DNA of 18,829 bases from Deltaproteobacteria bacterium (GTDB taxonomy: Bacteria; Desulfobacterota; Desulfobacteria; Desulfobacterales; BuS5). The notes below the pieces were generated by a model. The model was not told the DNA's origin and searched no databases. It worked only from the letters and a program-made list of their open reading frames with translations. Each line of letters begins with the position of its first letter. The stretch's first letter is position 1. Below, one piece after another: positions 8,401 through 14,488 of this stretch. The translations under genes and the position numbers were made by a program. The stretch spans positions 1 through 18,829 of the forward strand of contig JAGGWL010000208.1 of assembly GCA_021157555.1 (NCBI GenBank), written 5' to 3'.

Positions 8401-10239
8401 ATTTAGTTTCTGGGAGCCCTGGCCTGGAAATATCACTCCTATTTTTTTTGATTCAAGCTGGTTACTCAAAAATATCGTATCTTCAGAATCATGCAGCATT
8501 TTATTTTTTGGAGGCGGAGAAGCTGCTAAAATGGAAAGTTCTTCAAGCCTTTTGAGCAATTCATCTGGTTGAGCGGCGATAATTGCAGCGCGGATCCCGG
8601 CATTTGCCAATGCTTCATTCCCAAGTTTAGATGCAAGATCCGAGAGCTCGGCAATGCTGATTCCATTGGCGATTTTTTTAAGATTTTCTACTTTGTTTTC
8701 AAGTTCCTTTATTGAACCAGCAGTCAATACAAAGAGTTCTGTTTCCTGATTTGAAACCAGCAGAACCCGTTCTTTAATAGCAGTTTTAAATTTAATACTG
8801 GGAGGGTCAGCGGATTCAATTGTGACATGACAATTGATCCCTCCAAAGCCCATGGCGGAAACACCGGCGCGTAATTTTTTTTCAGGGTCATGTATTTCAC
8901 CGTAAAGAACAGGATACAGAGCGCAAGCAGATGTATCGAAAACCGGATGAGGATATTGGCAGGCAGCGGTGGGTGGAATAATACGGCGATTTACAGCTAA
9001 AACAGCCTTTATGAATCCCCCAATGCCTGAAGCTGCTTTAGTGTGTCCGATAAGGGATTTTAATGAAGAGATGCCGCATAAGCGTTGATTGGCGTTAGAA
9101 ACGGATGTTGAAGATGCATCTGAATCTTTTTCCATGGCAATTGCAATACCTTCCAACTCTGCCTGATCTCCAGCAGAAGTGCCAGTTCCATGCCCTTCAA
9201 TAAAATGCAGGCTGTGAATATCATAAGGCGCACGATCATAGGCTTTTATTAAAGCCTTTGACTGGCCTTCAGCTTTGGGAGCGGTTAAACTGGTGCCGCT
9301 GCCATCTGATGAAATTCCCCAACCCTGGAGAACCGAATAAATATAATCTCCGTCATTTTTAGCATCTTCCAAACGCTTGAGAACAACAAAACCACAGCCT
9401 TCTCCTGGTATAAAACCAGATCCACGGCGATCATATACGGTCATTTCATTTAAAGCCAGGGCACGGGTTTTGGCAAACCCAATCAGCTCAAAACTGTCCA
9501 AACTGATATCAACGCCACCGGCCAGCGCCAGGTTTAAATCACCATTAACAAGTCCTGTAGCTGCCGTAGAAATAGCAAGGAGCGAGGATGAACAGGCTCC
9601 GTCAACAACATAACCGCCTCCTGAAAGATTCAGGAAATTACAGATTCGACCTGCGATTGTGTTTGAAAGGCCGCCGGCCAGAGAGTCTTCATTTGTCTCG
9701 GGAAAAACTGATTTAAAATATATTTCAAGTTCAGTTTCGATCCCCATAAGCTGAGCTCTGGAAAATCCCTTTGATTGAGTTGCAGCTAAAAAAGCGCGGC
9801 GAAAATAAGGCCATCGAAGACGCATTGTATTTGCTCTTGATTGCTCTCCTGTAAGAGTGTTACCCATGATAACCCCGGTATGCTCACCGGGAATATTTTC
9901 GCGGGAATAGCCTGCATCTTTAATAGCTTCAATAGCGGTATATAAAGAAAGCCAATGACTGATATCTGCGGTTTTAAAGGTGGAATATGGGATTCTAAGA
10001 GATGCCCAGTCAAAATCAAAACCATCAATTACAGCAGCCTGTTTAGCGTATGTTTTATCTGGTTCGTCTGGATCAGGATGATAATAATCTGCTATAGGTA
10101 AGCGTTGATTTGGAATTTGTCTGAAGTTGCGACGACGTGAAAGAATATTTTCCCACAGTTGGAGCGGATTCCGCGCGCCTGGATACCAGCAGGCCAAACC
10201 AATAACCGCAATTGGGCAGGTTGATGTTTTTCCCGACAT
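2443..10239 (-). CDS. Iterative type I polyketide synthase of enediyne/polyene type with fused PPTase and two thioesterase-like domains
   Basis: This is a 2598-residue cytosolic megasynthase; it starts at 10239 with AAAAAGGAAG 8 bases upstream. Domains in order: ketosynthase, about 8-475 (DGACSSSL with Cys216, EGHGTGT His350, IGHT His399). Acyltransferase, about 598-930 (GQGSQ, GHSLGE Ser703, AFHS 805-808, which suggests malonyl). Carrier protein, about 1040-1120 (LNLDS, Ser1080). A second carrier-like domain, about 1125-1205, without the serine. Ketoreductase with its structural half, about 1250-1700 (GGARG 1456-1460, Ser1593, Tyr1606, Asn1610). Dehydratase, about 1715-2000 (H1737-x3-G-x4-P, D1922-x3-Q1926). 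Sfp-type phosphopantetheinyl transferase, about 2010-2230 (GCD Asp2127, Trp2170, Glu2174). Two hotdog domains, about 2255-2395 and 2465-2598, the second resembling the enediyne thioesterase CalE7/SgcE10. KS-AT-ACP-KR-DH-PPTase is the order of enediyne synthases; PfaA-type PUFA synthases differ. There is no enoylreductase, so a conjugated polyene is the inferred product. The gene probably shares a transcript with the kinase upstream. No enediyne accessory gene is visible nearby. Confidence 0.92.
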   Translation of the reverse strand: MSGKTSTCPIAVIGLACWYPGARNPLQLWENILSRRRNFRQIPNQRLPIADYYHPDPDEPDKTYAKQAAVIDGFDFDWASLRIPYSTFKTADISHWLSLYTAIEAIKDAGYSRENIPGEHTGVIMGNTLTGEQSRANTMRLRWPYFRRAFLAATQSKGFSRAQLMGIETELEIYFKSVFPETNEDSLAGGLSNTIAGRICNFLNLSGGGYVVDGACSSSLLAISTAATGLVNGDLNLALAGGVDISLDSFELIGFAKTRALALNEMTVYDRRGSGFIPGEGCGFVVLKRLEDAKNDGDYIYSVLQGWGISSDGSGTSLTAPKAEGQSKALIKAYDRAPYDIHSLHFIEGHGTGTSAGDQAELEGIAIAMEKDSDASSTSVSNANQRLCGISSLKSLIGHTKAASGIGGFIKAVLAVNRRIIPPTAACQYPHPVFDTSACALYPVLYGEIHDPEKKLRAGVSAMGFGGINCHVTIESADPPSIKFKTAIKERVLLVSNQETELFVLTAGSIKELENKVENLKKIANGISIAELSDLASKLGNEALANAGIRAAIIAAQPDELLKRLEELSILAASPPPKNKMLHDSEDTIFLSNQLESKKIGVIFPGQGSQKLNMARVLVERFQWAKDIVDMADTHTVEMGGTPISHLLYRPLDKAVDAAQIDDWFSLLSQTENAQPAICLASLLWFIFLKDLGISPVAAGGHSLGELSAFFAAGAYDADELLRFAALRGKAMAARDENSGTMVSLICSPFESESIMAEVEDYLVLANINGPSQVVLSGEKSAVESAIAAASKKGIKTYRLNVSNAFHSKLAAKAFDILKSDSSIPLNLPPTKLKLFSSVNGQEIKEGLSLRDHFADQVLARVDFISMVKSMAGMCDLFVEVGPGRVLSNLVNEITGPDGPVCFPVESLPHNNQDLNRLLGILFTHGIDIHWNNLYKGRLIRPFTPVSQKKFIVNPCEKPFKKINSDSQDLNPYTMENLENFISEQIKLSKTEIDEYLKTRGNFLADIIRADLKYLPKKIFMGSSSAETSVEKKDSVTLPKSANEHDIQSILFSIVEKITGFPSNSLSLDMRILDDLNLDSIKAGDLVAKTAIAMGVEDRIEPLNLAGATLAEIVKALETTSDTDLSVPDTLEILKKFIAQATGLSSNTIDVDTIIEQGLNISDKMVIGKVIQETALQLNLEVSLDLAPLLKRSLRQIAAIIDRIAQNQAGIKFPMTREESEWVREFKVELVEEAFHPLPEHKMMRREGNWQFSNILILGSSDSNELLESFKNIFSKLNAQVKAASYRDAHKNQLIKDPVYSHFIVILPKTSNSSNVNQAELQNIIKRLASITSPPPASAYPRRRTTVAYIQFGGGYFGNHPHFCNFGQCCACALSASLHLERSDLRVRLIDFSSTINSRIIAKKTIKEINSPASYTAVGYDYKLKRRIAKYQLIQPAFYKPRPHIWSTDDVILVSGGARGITALCALALADKTGVRMALVGRSPHPDTNPDALASREVVQTLKKYSGRGLIAQYFACDISDADSVLSTVNYIQKKMGTITGVIHGAGLNIPRKTAQVSDEMALVEISPKVMGALNIISAVKTDTLKMFVGFCSIIGVAGMPGNAWYGFSNEALNIILQRLAIDHPNISTLSIAYSIWKDEGMGARMGSVSHLEKQGTYAIPSHEGIKRFVHLFFNDPGIHQVIVAARMGEMDTWQPRALAEPPKGRYLEKLLQTTPGVESIFKVHLSLALDPYLKDHLFNGSYLFPTVFGLEAMAQVAAHALGEIFKGRVRIEDIKLERPITVDSETGANIIIWAEVKEFQKGSNIRVIQAGISKLQTGIRSDFFSATFISGFPEESSKYSIPVSKQSLAIDPKLDLYNERLLFQGPLFHRIHKINSIPTIGKHSQRAVFYTHLKNTDQIIMSAFPYSSNRNLMLGDPFFRDSLLQSALLLVPEKRCLPVYIKQLEIYPLPVKNLEKSSISILAAVDLTQHKMQVIEYNVMAVDQNGALVEKLTGYTLRILKDNIDNPTAAELACPDDRDNNMVNKVLGGFCDSLELERPAICLKYIPGIHALSKNERHQKELPLIQKTLNQRADKNSSRSNLFEIRWLASGRPVVKGVPESRIAFSLSHDERLCLCIAGAGRQGCDIAPVTPTRTRQEWTGLLGKSRINLLDELIDDSCSLDQAGTRIWSAMETLRKIEGKSNAFLEINKKDGDAVLFQVKSTNRFIHLLSVKLNLTWGPERILTIAAPKIRPSEEDVLSAEAALTGYEDLLDMDHIGMSIDGPQDQGVFIQRFYVGFKPNAQLSRTVYFSNYPCWLGEVREASVWPVLGTVGEQFAKGKYGQVTNNTHLQILGEATAKDRIEIKLWASDNRGPANSTMELTYDVRKILQGGGYERLAKCIQNTTWVKVIEYGVVKPEPYPEYYQKFMDSPHVLLLPQNNASSSFEPLVEPLRDLGQNKDDKEEYSAPEAPVIQPVLHEQVIQTSLDNSNLVGNVYFANYFSWQGQTRDQYFYNLIPEYFRGTEVKSELLCLESRVDHLREAMPFDKIIVSMALKKLKTFSAVFYFEYFRLEADGKRTKIAFGEQAAIWVTRDSQGKPVPAPFPLKIKKDFYKLINA

Positions 10240-10329
10240 AGAATGGACTTCCTTTTTGAGGAATAATTGAATTGGTTTACATCATTTTTGAATTGGTCAT
10301 TAGATTTATATTATGGAGTATCTGCACTG

Positions 10330-12243
10330 CTATTTTCCCAACTCTTCCTTAACTGCCATACCGATTTTTTCTAAAGTATAGGGTTTTTTTATGTATTTTC
10401 GTGCACCTGACTGCTGAGCAAGCTTGACTTCCTTTGTTTCTGAAAATCCGCTGGCGATGATCGCCTTCTGGGCTGGATGAATTTTTATAATCTCCTGAAA
10501 TGTCTCACGGCCGTTAAGTCCTTTGGGCATGATCATATCCAAAATAACTAAATCAACTGATTCTTTTTTCAGGTATGCTATGGCCTCCTTACCGCTTGAA
10601 ACGGCTCTGATATTATATTTTAGTCTGGTGAGTATGTCAGAGGCTATTATTCTTTGCCTTTCTTCATCATCAACAACCAGGATTTTTTCTCCATGCCCCA
10701 GGTAGTCTATGAGAGGGATTTTTCCTTTTACAGGGAGTGCTTCACCTCCGGAGACCGGATAGTAGAGTTCAAATATGGTACCTTTTTCACTGCTTTTTAC
10801 GTTTATGTATCCACCATGATCCCTGATCGTATTCCATACTATGGCAAGGCCCAAACCCGTACCAGTTCGGCCCATTACCTTTTTTGTATAAAATGGCTCA
10901 AAGATTCGCGCAAGATCCTCGGGAGATATGCCTGTGCCATTATCCGCTATCATCAGCACTGCATATTCACCAGATTGAATATCTTCATAACCATTCAAGG
11001 GCTTGTCCAGATATTGATTAAAAGTGGATATGGTAACTGTCCCTCTGTTCTCAATGGCCTCTGAAGCGTTTGAGATTAAATTCATCAAGGCCTTTTCTAT
11101 GTGGATGGGAGAGCAGTTAATGTTTAACAGATCAGGAGCAAGCTTGGTTTTAAAGGTGATAGATGGATAGCTTGCGGTCAGTTTTTGATGCTCCGCAGAC
11201 TTCAGATATACTTCAATCAAAGTATTCAAGTTGGCAATTTCTTTACCAATTGCAACCCCCCTGGCTACCGTTAGCAGGTCGGCTACCACATCAGCAGCTC
11301 TCATGCCTGATTCCTGAATTGTTTTAATGGGTTTTCTAAGCGGGCTGTTTTCAGGTAAATCCAGTAATAGCAGTTCCGGATAGCTTACGATTCCTGAAAG
11401 GATGTTGTTTAAATCGTGGGCTACGCCCCCGGCCATAAGACCCATGGCTTCCATTTTTTGAGATTGACGTAGTTGGGCTTCAAGTTTCAGCCTTTGATTC
11501 ATATCCTCCAATATTGCCTGATTCGCTGCTTTGAGCTCGGCAGTTCGTTCTGATACTCGTTGTTCCAGAACGTCTTGCGATTTGCGCAGCTCTTCCTTTT
11601 TTCGCATTAGATCGTTGATCAGCAGAAAGTTTCGCCGAGAGAAGAGCTCCATGGAATAAGCAATGAATGTACCTAAAAAATTAATGCCTAAAAAATTAAT
11701 AACGTAATTCAGCAAAATGATGTCAGGAGAGTTGTATTTCCCAATAATCAGGATAAGATATCCTGTACTAACCAGCCCTCCTGCAATACAGGCATAGATG
11801 GCGCGAAGCCTGATGAAAGCGTATCCGAAAAATAGACAAATAATAATACCTATATAAAGGGCATTGCTATTGGGAGGATGAGCAATAGCTACCATGGCAG
11901 TGTAACCGCTTCCTGTAATGATTACATATCCGGCAAAAAGAAATTGCCAATACTTTTTATATGAATCTGTAAATGAGTATAGAAAACCAAAAGTAAAAAC
12001 AGGCAAAATAATTCCAAAGCTTATCAAATACATAAAAAATTGCACATCAGGGAAAAGATAAGCATTGAAAACGCTTAGCAGCGAATAAAAAAACACGGCG
12101 ACCCCATGACAAAATCTTCCATGTATGAGATATTTTTCAGTATAGTTTTTAAAAAAGGATTTTTCCAGGTCAGCATCTTTGAAGGTAAGGGTAAGCTGAT
12201 TCATTGGAACATTCATGATCTTTTTTTTTAATAAATAATTCAT
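10330..12243 (-). CDS. Membrane-bound hybrid histidine kinase with C-terminal receiver domain
   Basis: This is a 637-residue inner-membrane sensor. About six hydrophobic segments lie between residues 43 and 200 and form an unassigned integral-membrane sensor with almost no periplasmic domain. A coiled coil follows (about 205-262), then a HisKA dimerisation helix with phospho-acceptor His276 (VAHDLNN). The HATPase domain has an N box (Asn392), a G1 box (DNGTG, 434-438) and GTGLGL (461-466). The receiver domain (about 518-637) has the acidic pair VVDDE, phospho-acceptor Asp569 and the conserved Lys620-Pro621. The start at 12243 has AAAGGG 6 bases upstream; a second Met at codon 10 lacks a binding site. 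There is no DNA-binding output, so the signal must go to another protein or be buffered by the receiver. The gene lies 90 bases upstream of the polyketide synthase on the same strand with no terminator between them, so the two are probably co-transcribed. The signal it senses cannot be read from the sequence. Confidence 0.9.
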   Translation of the reverse strand: MNYLLKKKIMNVPMNQLTLTFKDADLEKSFFKNYTEKYLIHGRFCHGVAVFFYSLLSVFNAYLFPDVQFFMYLISFGIILPVFTFGFLYSFTDSYKKYWQFLFAGYVIITGSGYTAMVAIAHPPNSNALYIGIIICLFFGYAFIRLRAIYACIAGGLVSTGYLILIIGKYNSPDIILLNYVINFLGINFLGTFIAYSMELFSRRNFLLINDLMRKKEELRKSQDVLEQRVSERTAELKAANQAILEDMNQRLKLEAQLRQSQKMEAMGLMAGGVAHDLNNILSGIVSYPELLLLDLPENSPLRKPIKTIQESGMRAADVVADLLTVARGVAIGKEIANLNTLIEVYLKSAEHQKLTASYPSITFKTKLAPDLLNINCSPIHIEKALMNLISNASEAIENRGTVTISTFNQYLDKPLNGYEDIQSGEYAVLMIADNGTGISPEDLARIFEPFYTKKVMGRTGTGLGLAIVWNTIRDHGGYINVKSSEKGTIFELYYPVSGGEALPVKGKIPLIDYLGHGEKILVVDDEERQRIIASDILTRLKYNIRAVSSGKEAIAYLKKESVDLVILDMIMPKGLNGRETFQEIIKIHPAQKAIIASGFSETKEVKLAQQSGARKYIKKPYTLEKIGMAVKEELGK

Positions 12244-12320
12244 AACATGCCCTTTATATGAATTTTAGTATCTTAATATTTATTTTCGTATTTTTTCTGG
12301 CAGAAAATCTAAAAGACAAC

Positions 12321-12383
12321 CACGAAAACACGAACGATTGAAAGCACGAAATAAAACAATATTCATACTTTCGTGTTTTCGTG
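12321..12383. repeat. Inverted repeat with 14-bp perfect arms (cacgaaaacacgaa)
   Basis: CACGAAAACACGAA (12321-12334) is the exact reverse complement of TTCGTGTTTTCGTG (12370-12383), with a 35-base spacer that holds a third partial copy (GCACGAAAT). It lies upstream of the kinase gene, in the divergent region. It may be a dispersed intergenic palindrome, a structured leader or a binding site. No T-run follows either arm, so it is not a good terminator. Confidence 0.75.
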
Positions 12384-12420
12384 ATAAGTTCTTTTTAGTT
12401 CCGGGTTGTCCAGGTTAGGA

Positions 12421-12543
12421 TATATAGATTTTCAGATAATTATCCAATTTTAAAATTCGGCACAAGGCCAGAGGGAGGAAGACGTATTGCAATACTCCTA
12501 TGGCCGATAACGCAGTGGAATTATTTATTTGATAATCTATATA
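12421..12543. repeat. Imperfect 123-bp fold-back element with terminal inverted repeats and a central palindrome
   Basis: The ends TATATAGATT (12421-12430) and AATCTATATA (12534-12543) are exact reverse complements, and the match continues inward with a few mismatches (TCAGATAA against TCAAATAA, then TCGGC and AGG blocks). The centre is a perfect palindrome, GTATTGCAATAC (12484-12495), and the left arm contains another, AATTTTAAAATT (12446-12457). It contains no open frame. The whole 12244-12658 intergenic region holds this element, the repeat at 12321-12383 and a candidate promoter, and nothing else I can support. A MITE-like element or a structured RNA are the two main readings. Confidence 0.65.
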
Positions 12544-12571
12544 TTGCTTATTTGATGCTGATTGTTATTAT
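12544..12571 (+). promoter_or_regulatory. Candidate promoter of the PP-loop gene
   Basis: TTGCTT (12544-12549) and TATTAT (12566-12571) are spaced by 16 bases, about 90 bases upstream of the chosen start at 12659. The -35 box begins exactly where the fold-back element ends. The boxes are moderate and the region is AT-rich, so a chance match is possible. Confidence 0.4.
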
Positions 12572-12658
12572 ATAAGTTTGTTTAGTGATTGCAATAAAAT
12601 AAAAATTTGCTTGGAAATAATTATAATTCTTTTGTTGGTATCGTATCTGGAAATAATT

Positions 12659-13660
12659 ATGACAGATAAAAGAATACGGGCGCTCGGGCTTTGTTCCGGC
12701 GGACTTGATAGTATATTGGCAGCTCTTCTATTAAAAGAGCAGGGTATGGATGTTGAATGGGTAACATTTACAACTCCTTTTTTTTCATCTGAAAAAGCTG
12801 AAAAAGCTGCCTGTATTTATAATATTCCTATAACTGTTTTGAATATAATAAAACCTTATCTCAAGATGCTGAAAAATCCTCCGTGCGGCTACGGAAAACA
12901 TATGAATCCGTGCATGGATTGCCATGCTTTGATGTTTAAGCTTGCTGGTAAAATGATGGAAGAAAAGGGGTTTGATTTTTTGTTCAGCGGTGAGGTGCTT
13001 GGACAACGTCCCATGTCCCAGACCAGGCCTTCTTTGCGTTATGTTGAAAAAACATCCGGTTATGCCGGATATATACTCCGTCCTTTGAGCGCCGAGAAAT
13101 TACCCGAAACTCTTCCTGAGAAAAATGGCTTTGTAAGGCGTGAGTTATTGATGGATTTTACGGGAAGATCCAGGAAACCCCAGATTGAATTGGCAGAAAA
13201 AATGGGTGTTAATGAATATCCAGGGCCGGCCGGTGGCTGCCTTCTTACGGATAAAGGCTACGCAGCCCGGCTTAAGGATTTATTTGACAAGCAGGATAAA
13301 TATGCTGAAGAGGAGCTTCATCTTTTAAGGTATGGACGTCATATCCGTCTGAATGAAAAGACCAAAATAATTGTCGGTAGAAACCAAAGTGATAATGATA
13401 GTATGCTCAATTATTATCATGCTGATGTTAATATTTTGATTAAAGTACAAACAATTCCGGGCCCCATCGTCCTTTTTTATTCAAAAGCCGGATCTTCAGG
13501 AGATAGAGCGGATATCCTTGCTGCGGCTTCCATTTGTGCCGGCTATAGCAAAGCTCCCAGAGACAGGGAGGTGCTTGTGGATGTAAGGACTCCGGATAGT
13601 TGTAATACTGTAAGGGTGATTGGCACCCCGCCGTCGGAAAATAGCAAAATGATGATATAG
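12659..13660 (+). CDS. PP-loop ATPase with MnmA-like cysteines and NFACT-R-like C-terminal domain (probable tRNA thiolation-type enzyme)
   Basis: This is a 333-residue cytosolic protein. An N-type ATP pyrophosphatase (PP-loop) motif, SGGLDS, is at residues 13-18. NPCMDC (Cys85, Cys88) matches the place and context of the NPC motif that holds one catalytic cysteine in the tRNA 2-thiouridylase MnmA. PAGGC (Cys194) could be the second. From about residue 236 (IIVGRNQSDND) the sequence resembles the NFACT-R (DUF814) RNA-binding domain. The family would adenylate a base in RNA and replace oxygen with sulfur; the substrate here is not known. An open frame with a TTG start at 12578 extends upstream, but its first 27 residues are a hydrophobic low-complexity run. 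The ATG at 12659 begins a normal PP-loop protein, although its ribosome-binding site (TGGA) is weak. The gene stands alone, divergent from the kinase. Confidence 0.8.
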   Translation: MTDKRIRALGLCSGGLDSILAALLLKEQGMDVEWVTFTTPFFSSEKAEKAACIYNIPITVLNIIKPYLKMLKNPPCGYGKHMNPCMDCHALMFKLAGKMMEEKGFDFLFSGEVLGQRPMSQTRPSLRYVEKTSGYAGYILRPLSAEKLPETLPEKNGFVRRELLMDFTGRSRKPQIELAEKMGVNEYPGPAGGCLLTDKGYAARLKDLFDKQDKYAEEELHLLRYGRHIRLNEKTKIIVGRNQSDNDSMLNYYHADVNILIKVQTIPGPIVLFYSKAGSSGDRADILAAASICAGYSKAPRDREVLVDVRTPDSCNTVRVIGTPPSENSKMMI

Positions 13661-13672
13661 CTTTTTTTATAT

Positions 13673-13703
13673 GCGAAGGGCGAACACGAGGTTCGCCCTT
13701 CGC
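13673..13703. repeat. Perfect palindromic hairpin, 13-bp arms
   Basis: GCGAAGGGCGAAC (13673-13685) and GTTCGCCCTTCGC (13691-13703) flank the loop ACGAG. It lies just after the stop codon of the PP-loop gene. The strong G+C stem has no T-run on its 3' side in the plus direction. Read on the minus strand it is followed by a T-poor, A-rich run, so it is more likely a dispersed intergenic palindrome that may also slow or protect transcript ends. Confidence 0.7.
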
Positions 13704-13751
13704 AATCTATATGAAAGTGCCTAAAGTTAAGGATTTTAACCAATTATATTT

Positions 13752-13778
13752 GTGCAGATTCCTAATCTGCACTTTTAT
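13752..13778 (+). terminator. Intrinsic terminator after the PP-loop gene
   Basis: GTGCAGATT (13752-13760), loop CCT, then AATCTGCAC (13764-13772) make a perfect 9-bp stem followed by TTTTAT. It lies about 90 bases past the PP-loop stop codon and before the toxin-antitoxin pair, so it should isolate the two units. Confidence 0.7.
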
Positions 13779-13825
13779 ATAAAAATCAAAGATGAAAAAT
13801 CAAACTATTTAGGAGAATTATAACC

Positions 13826-13870
13826 TAAGGAACGTGGACGAAATAACTTCCACAAGTAGGCGCACAGATT
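13826..13870 (+). repeat. Fragment (one arm) of the dispersed element at 17736-17829
   Basis: About 45 bases starting TAAGGAACGTGGACGAAATA match the left arm of the element at 17736 with only a few substitutions, continuing through CTTCCACAAG and a following AGG-GCA-AGAT segment. The matching right arm is absent, so this is a solo arm or a remnant. It lies directly upstream of the toxin-antitoxin operator. Confidence 0.7.
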
Positions 13871-13878
13871 AACCAAAC

Positions 13879-13901
13879 CTATAATAGATACTATATTATA
13901 G
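13879..13901. promoter_or_regulatory. Candidate operator/promoter palindrome of the toxin-antitoxin operon
   Basis: CTATAATA (13879-13886) and TATTATAG (13894-13901) are exact inverted repeats with a 7-base spacer, 47 bases before the antitoxin start. The left arm contains TATAAT, a consensus -10 box, but I see no good -35. Phd/YefM-family antitoxins usually repress their own operon through such a palindrome; that role is inferred here. Confidence 0.5.
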
Positions 13902-13947
13902 TCATATTTAAGTGCTAAATTTAAGCTTATTTCAGAGGCAAATCAAA

Positions 13948-14199
13948 ATGAAATCAGTATTGGCAAATTGCTCAGCAAGCATTTCAGAACTAAAAAGAAA
14001 TCCTAGTGCCCTCATCGAGAAATCTGACGGGGAACCAATTGCAATCCTAAATCATAACAAACCAACAGCCTATCTTATTCCAGCTGAAACATATGAAGAA
14101 CTGCTTGATAGCATAGAAGACTATCAGCTTGGTATTATAGTAAAAGAAAGACAAAACGAAAAAATTTCAGCCATATCAGTGGAACTTGATGCATTATAA
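13948..14199 (+). CDS. Antitoxin, Phd/YefM family
   Basis: This is an 83-residue protein and the first gene of a type II toxin-antitoxin pair. The N-terminal part is typical of Phd/YefM DNA-binding antitoxins: a serine-rich ISELKRNPSALIEKS helix, then GEPIAILNHNKPTAYLIP, a strand-rich segment that fits the conserved pattern of the family, followed by an acidic helix (YEELLDSIEDYQL). The C-terminus would wrap and neutralise the toxin. The start at 13948 is chosen because AGAGG lies about 9 bases upstream; the open frame reaches back to a GTG at 13912 without such a site. The stop overlaps the toxin start by 11 bases, so the pair is translationally coupled. Confidence 0.88.
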   Translation: MKSVLANCSASISELKRNPSALIEKSDGEPIAILNHNKPTAYLIPAETYEELLDSIEDYQLGIIVKERQNEKISAISVELDAL

Positions 14200-14488
14200 G
14201 CTTAAGTTTCTTCCTACAGCCCTTAAGGAATGGAAAAAACTAGATAATTCCATACAAGTTCAGTTTAAAAAGAAATTAAAAAATGTGCTCACTAAACCTC
14301 ACATATTAAGTAATCAACTTAGAGGTTTTGAAAATCATTATAAAATTAAGCTGAGAGCCAGTGGGTACCGTCTTGTTTACGAAGTCATAGATCAAGAAAT
14401 ATGTATATTGGTGATAGCCATTGGCAAAAGAAACAAGAACAAAGTTTATAAACAGGCAAAAAAAAGAATCAACAAAAACGCCAATTAA
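14189..14488 (+). CDS. Toxin, RelE/ParE superfamily
   Basis: This is a 99-residue basic protein and the second gene of the toxin-antitoxin pair. It shows the RelE/ParE pattern: an N-terminal strand (YKLKFLPTALKEWKKL), two helices, then YKIKLRASGYRLVYEV and ILVIAIGKR, ending in a basic helix (KNKVYKQAKKR). The sequence is closer to the RelE (ribosome-dependent mRNA interferase) branch, with Arg and Lys in the usual positions, than to gyrase-poisoning ParE, but this cannot be settled by eye. The ATG at 14189 overlaps the antitoxin gene; a TTG one codon earlier is also possible. It appears intact. Confidence 0.87.
   Translation: MHYKLKFLPTALKEWKKLDNSIQVQFKKKLKNVLTKPHILSNQLRGFENHYKIKLRASGYRLVYEVIDQEICILVIAIGKRNKNKVYKQAKKRINKNAN

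Noticed and set aside
2443..10239. Omega-3 PUFA synthase subunit (PfaA)
   Set aside because: PfaA has several tandem active ACPs and ends after the ketoreductase region. Here there is one active ACP followed by DH, PPTase and hotdog domains, and no PfaB, PfaC or PfaD genes are adjacent.
12578..12658. TTG start for the PP-loop protein with a hydrophobic N-terminal segment
   Set aside because: The segment comes from AT-rich DNA with a direct repeat. PP-loop enzymes of this type are cytosolic and begin close to the SGGLDS motif.
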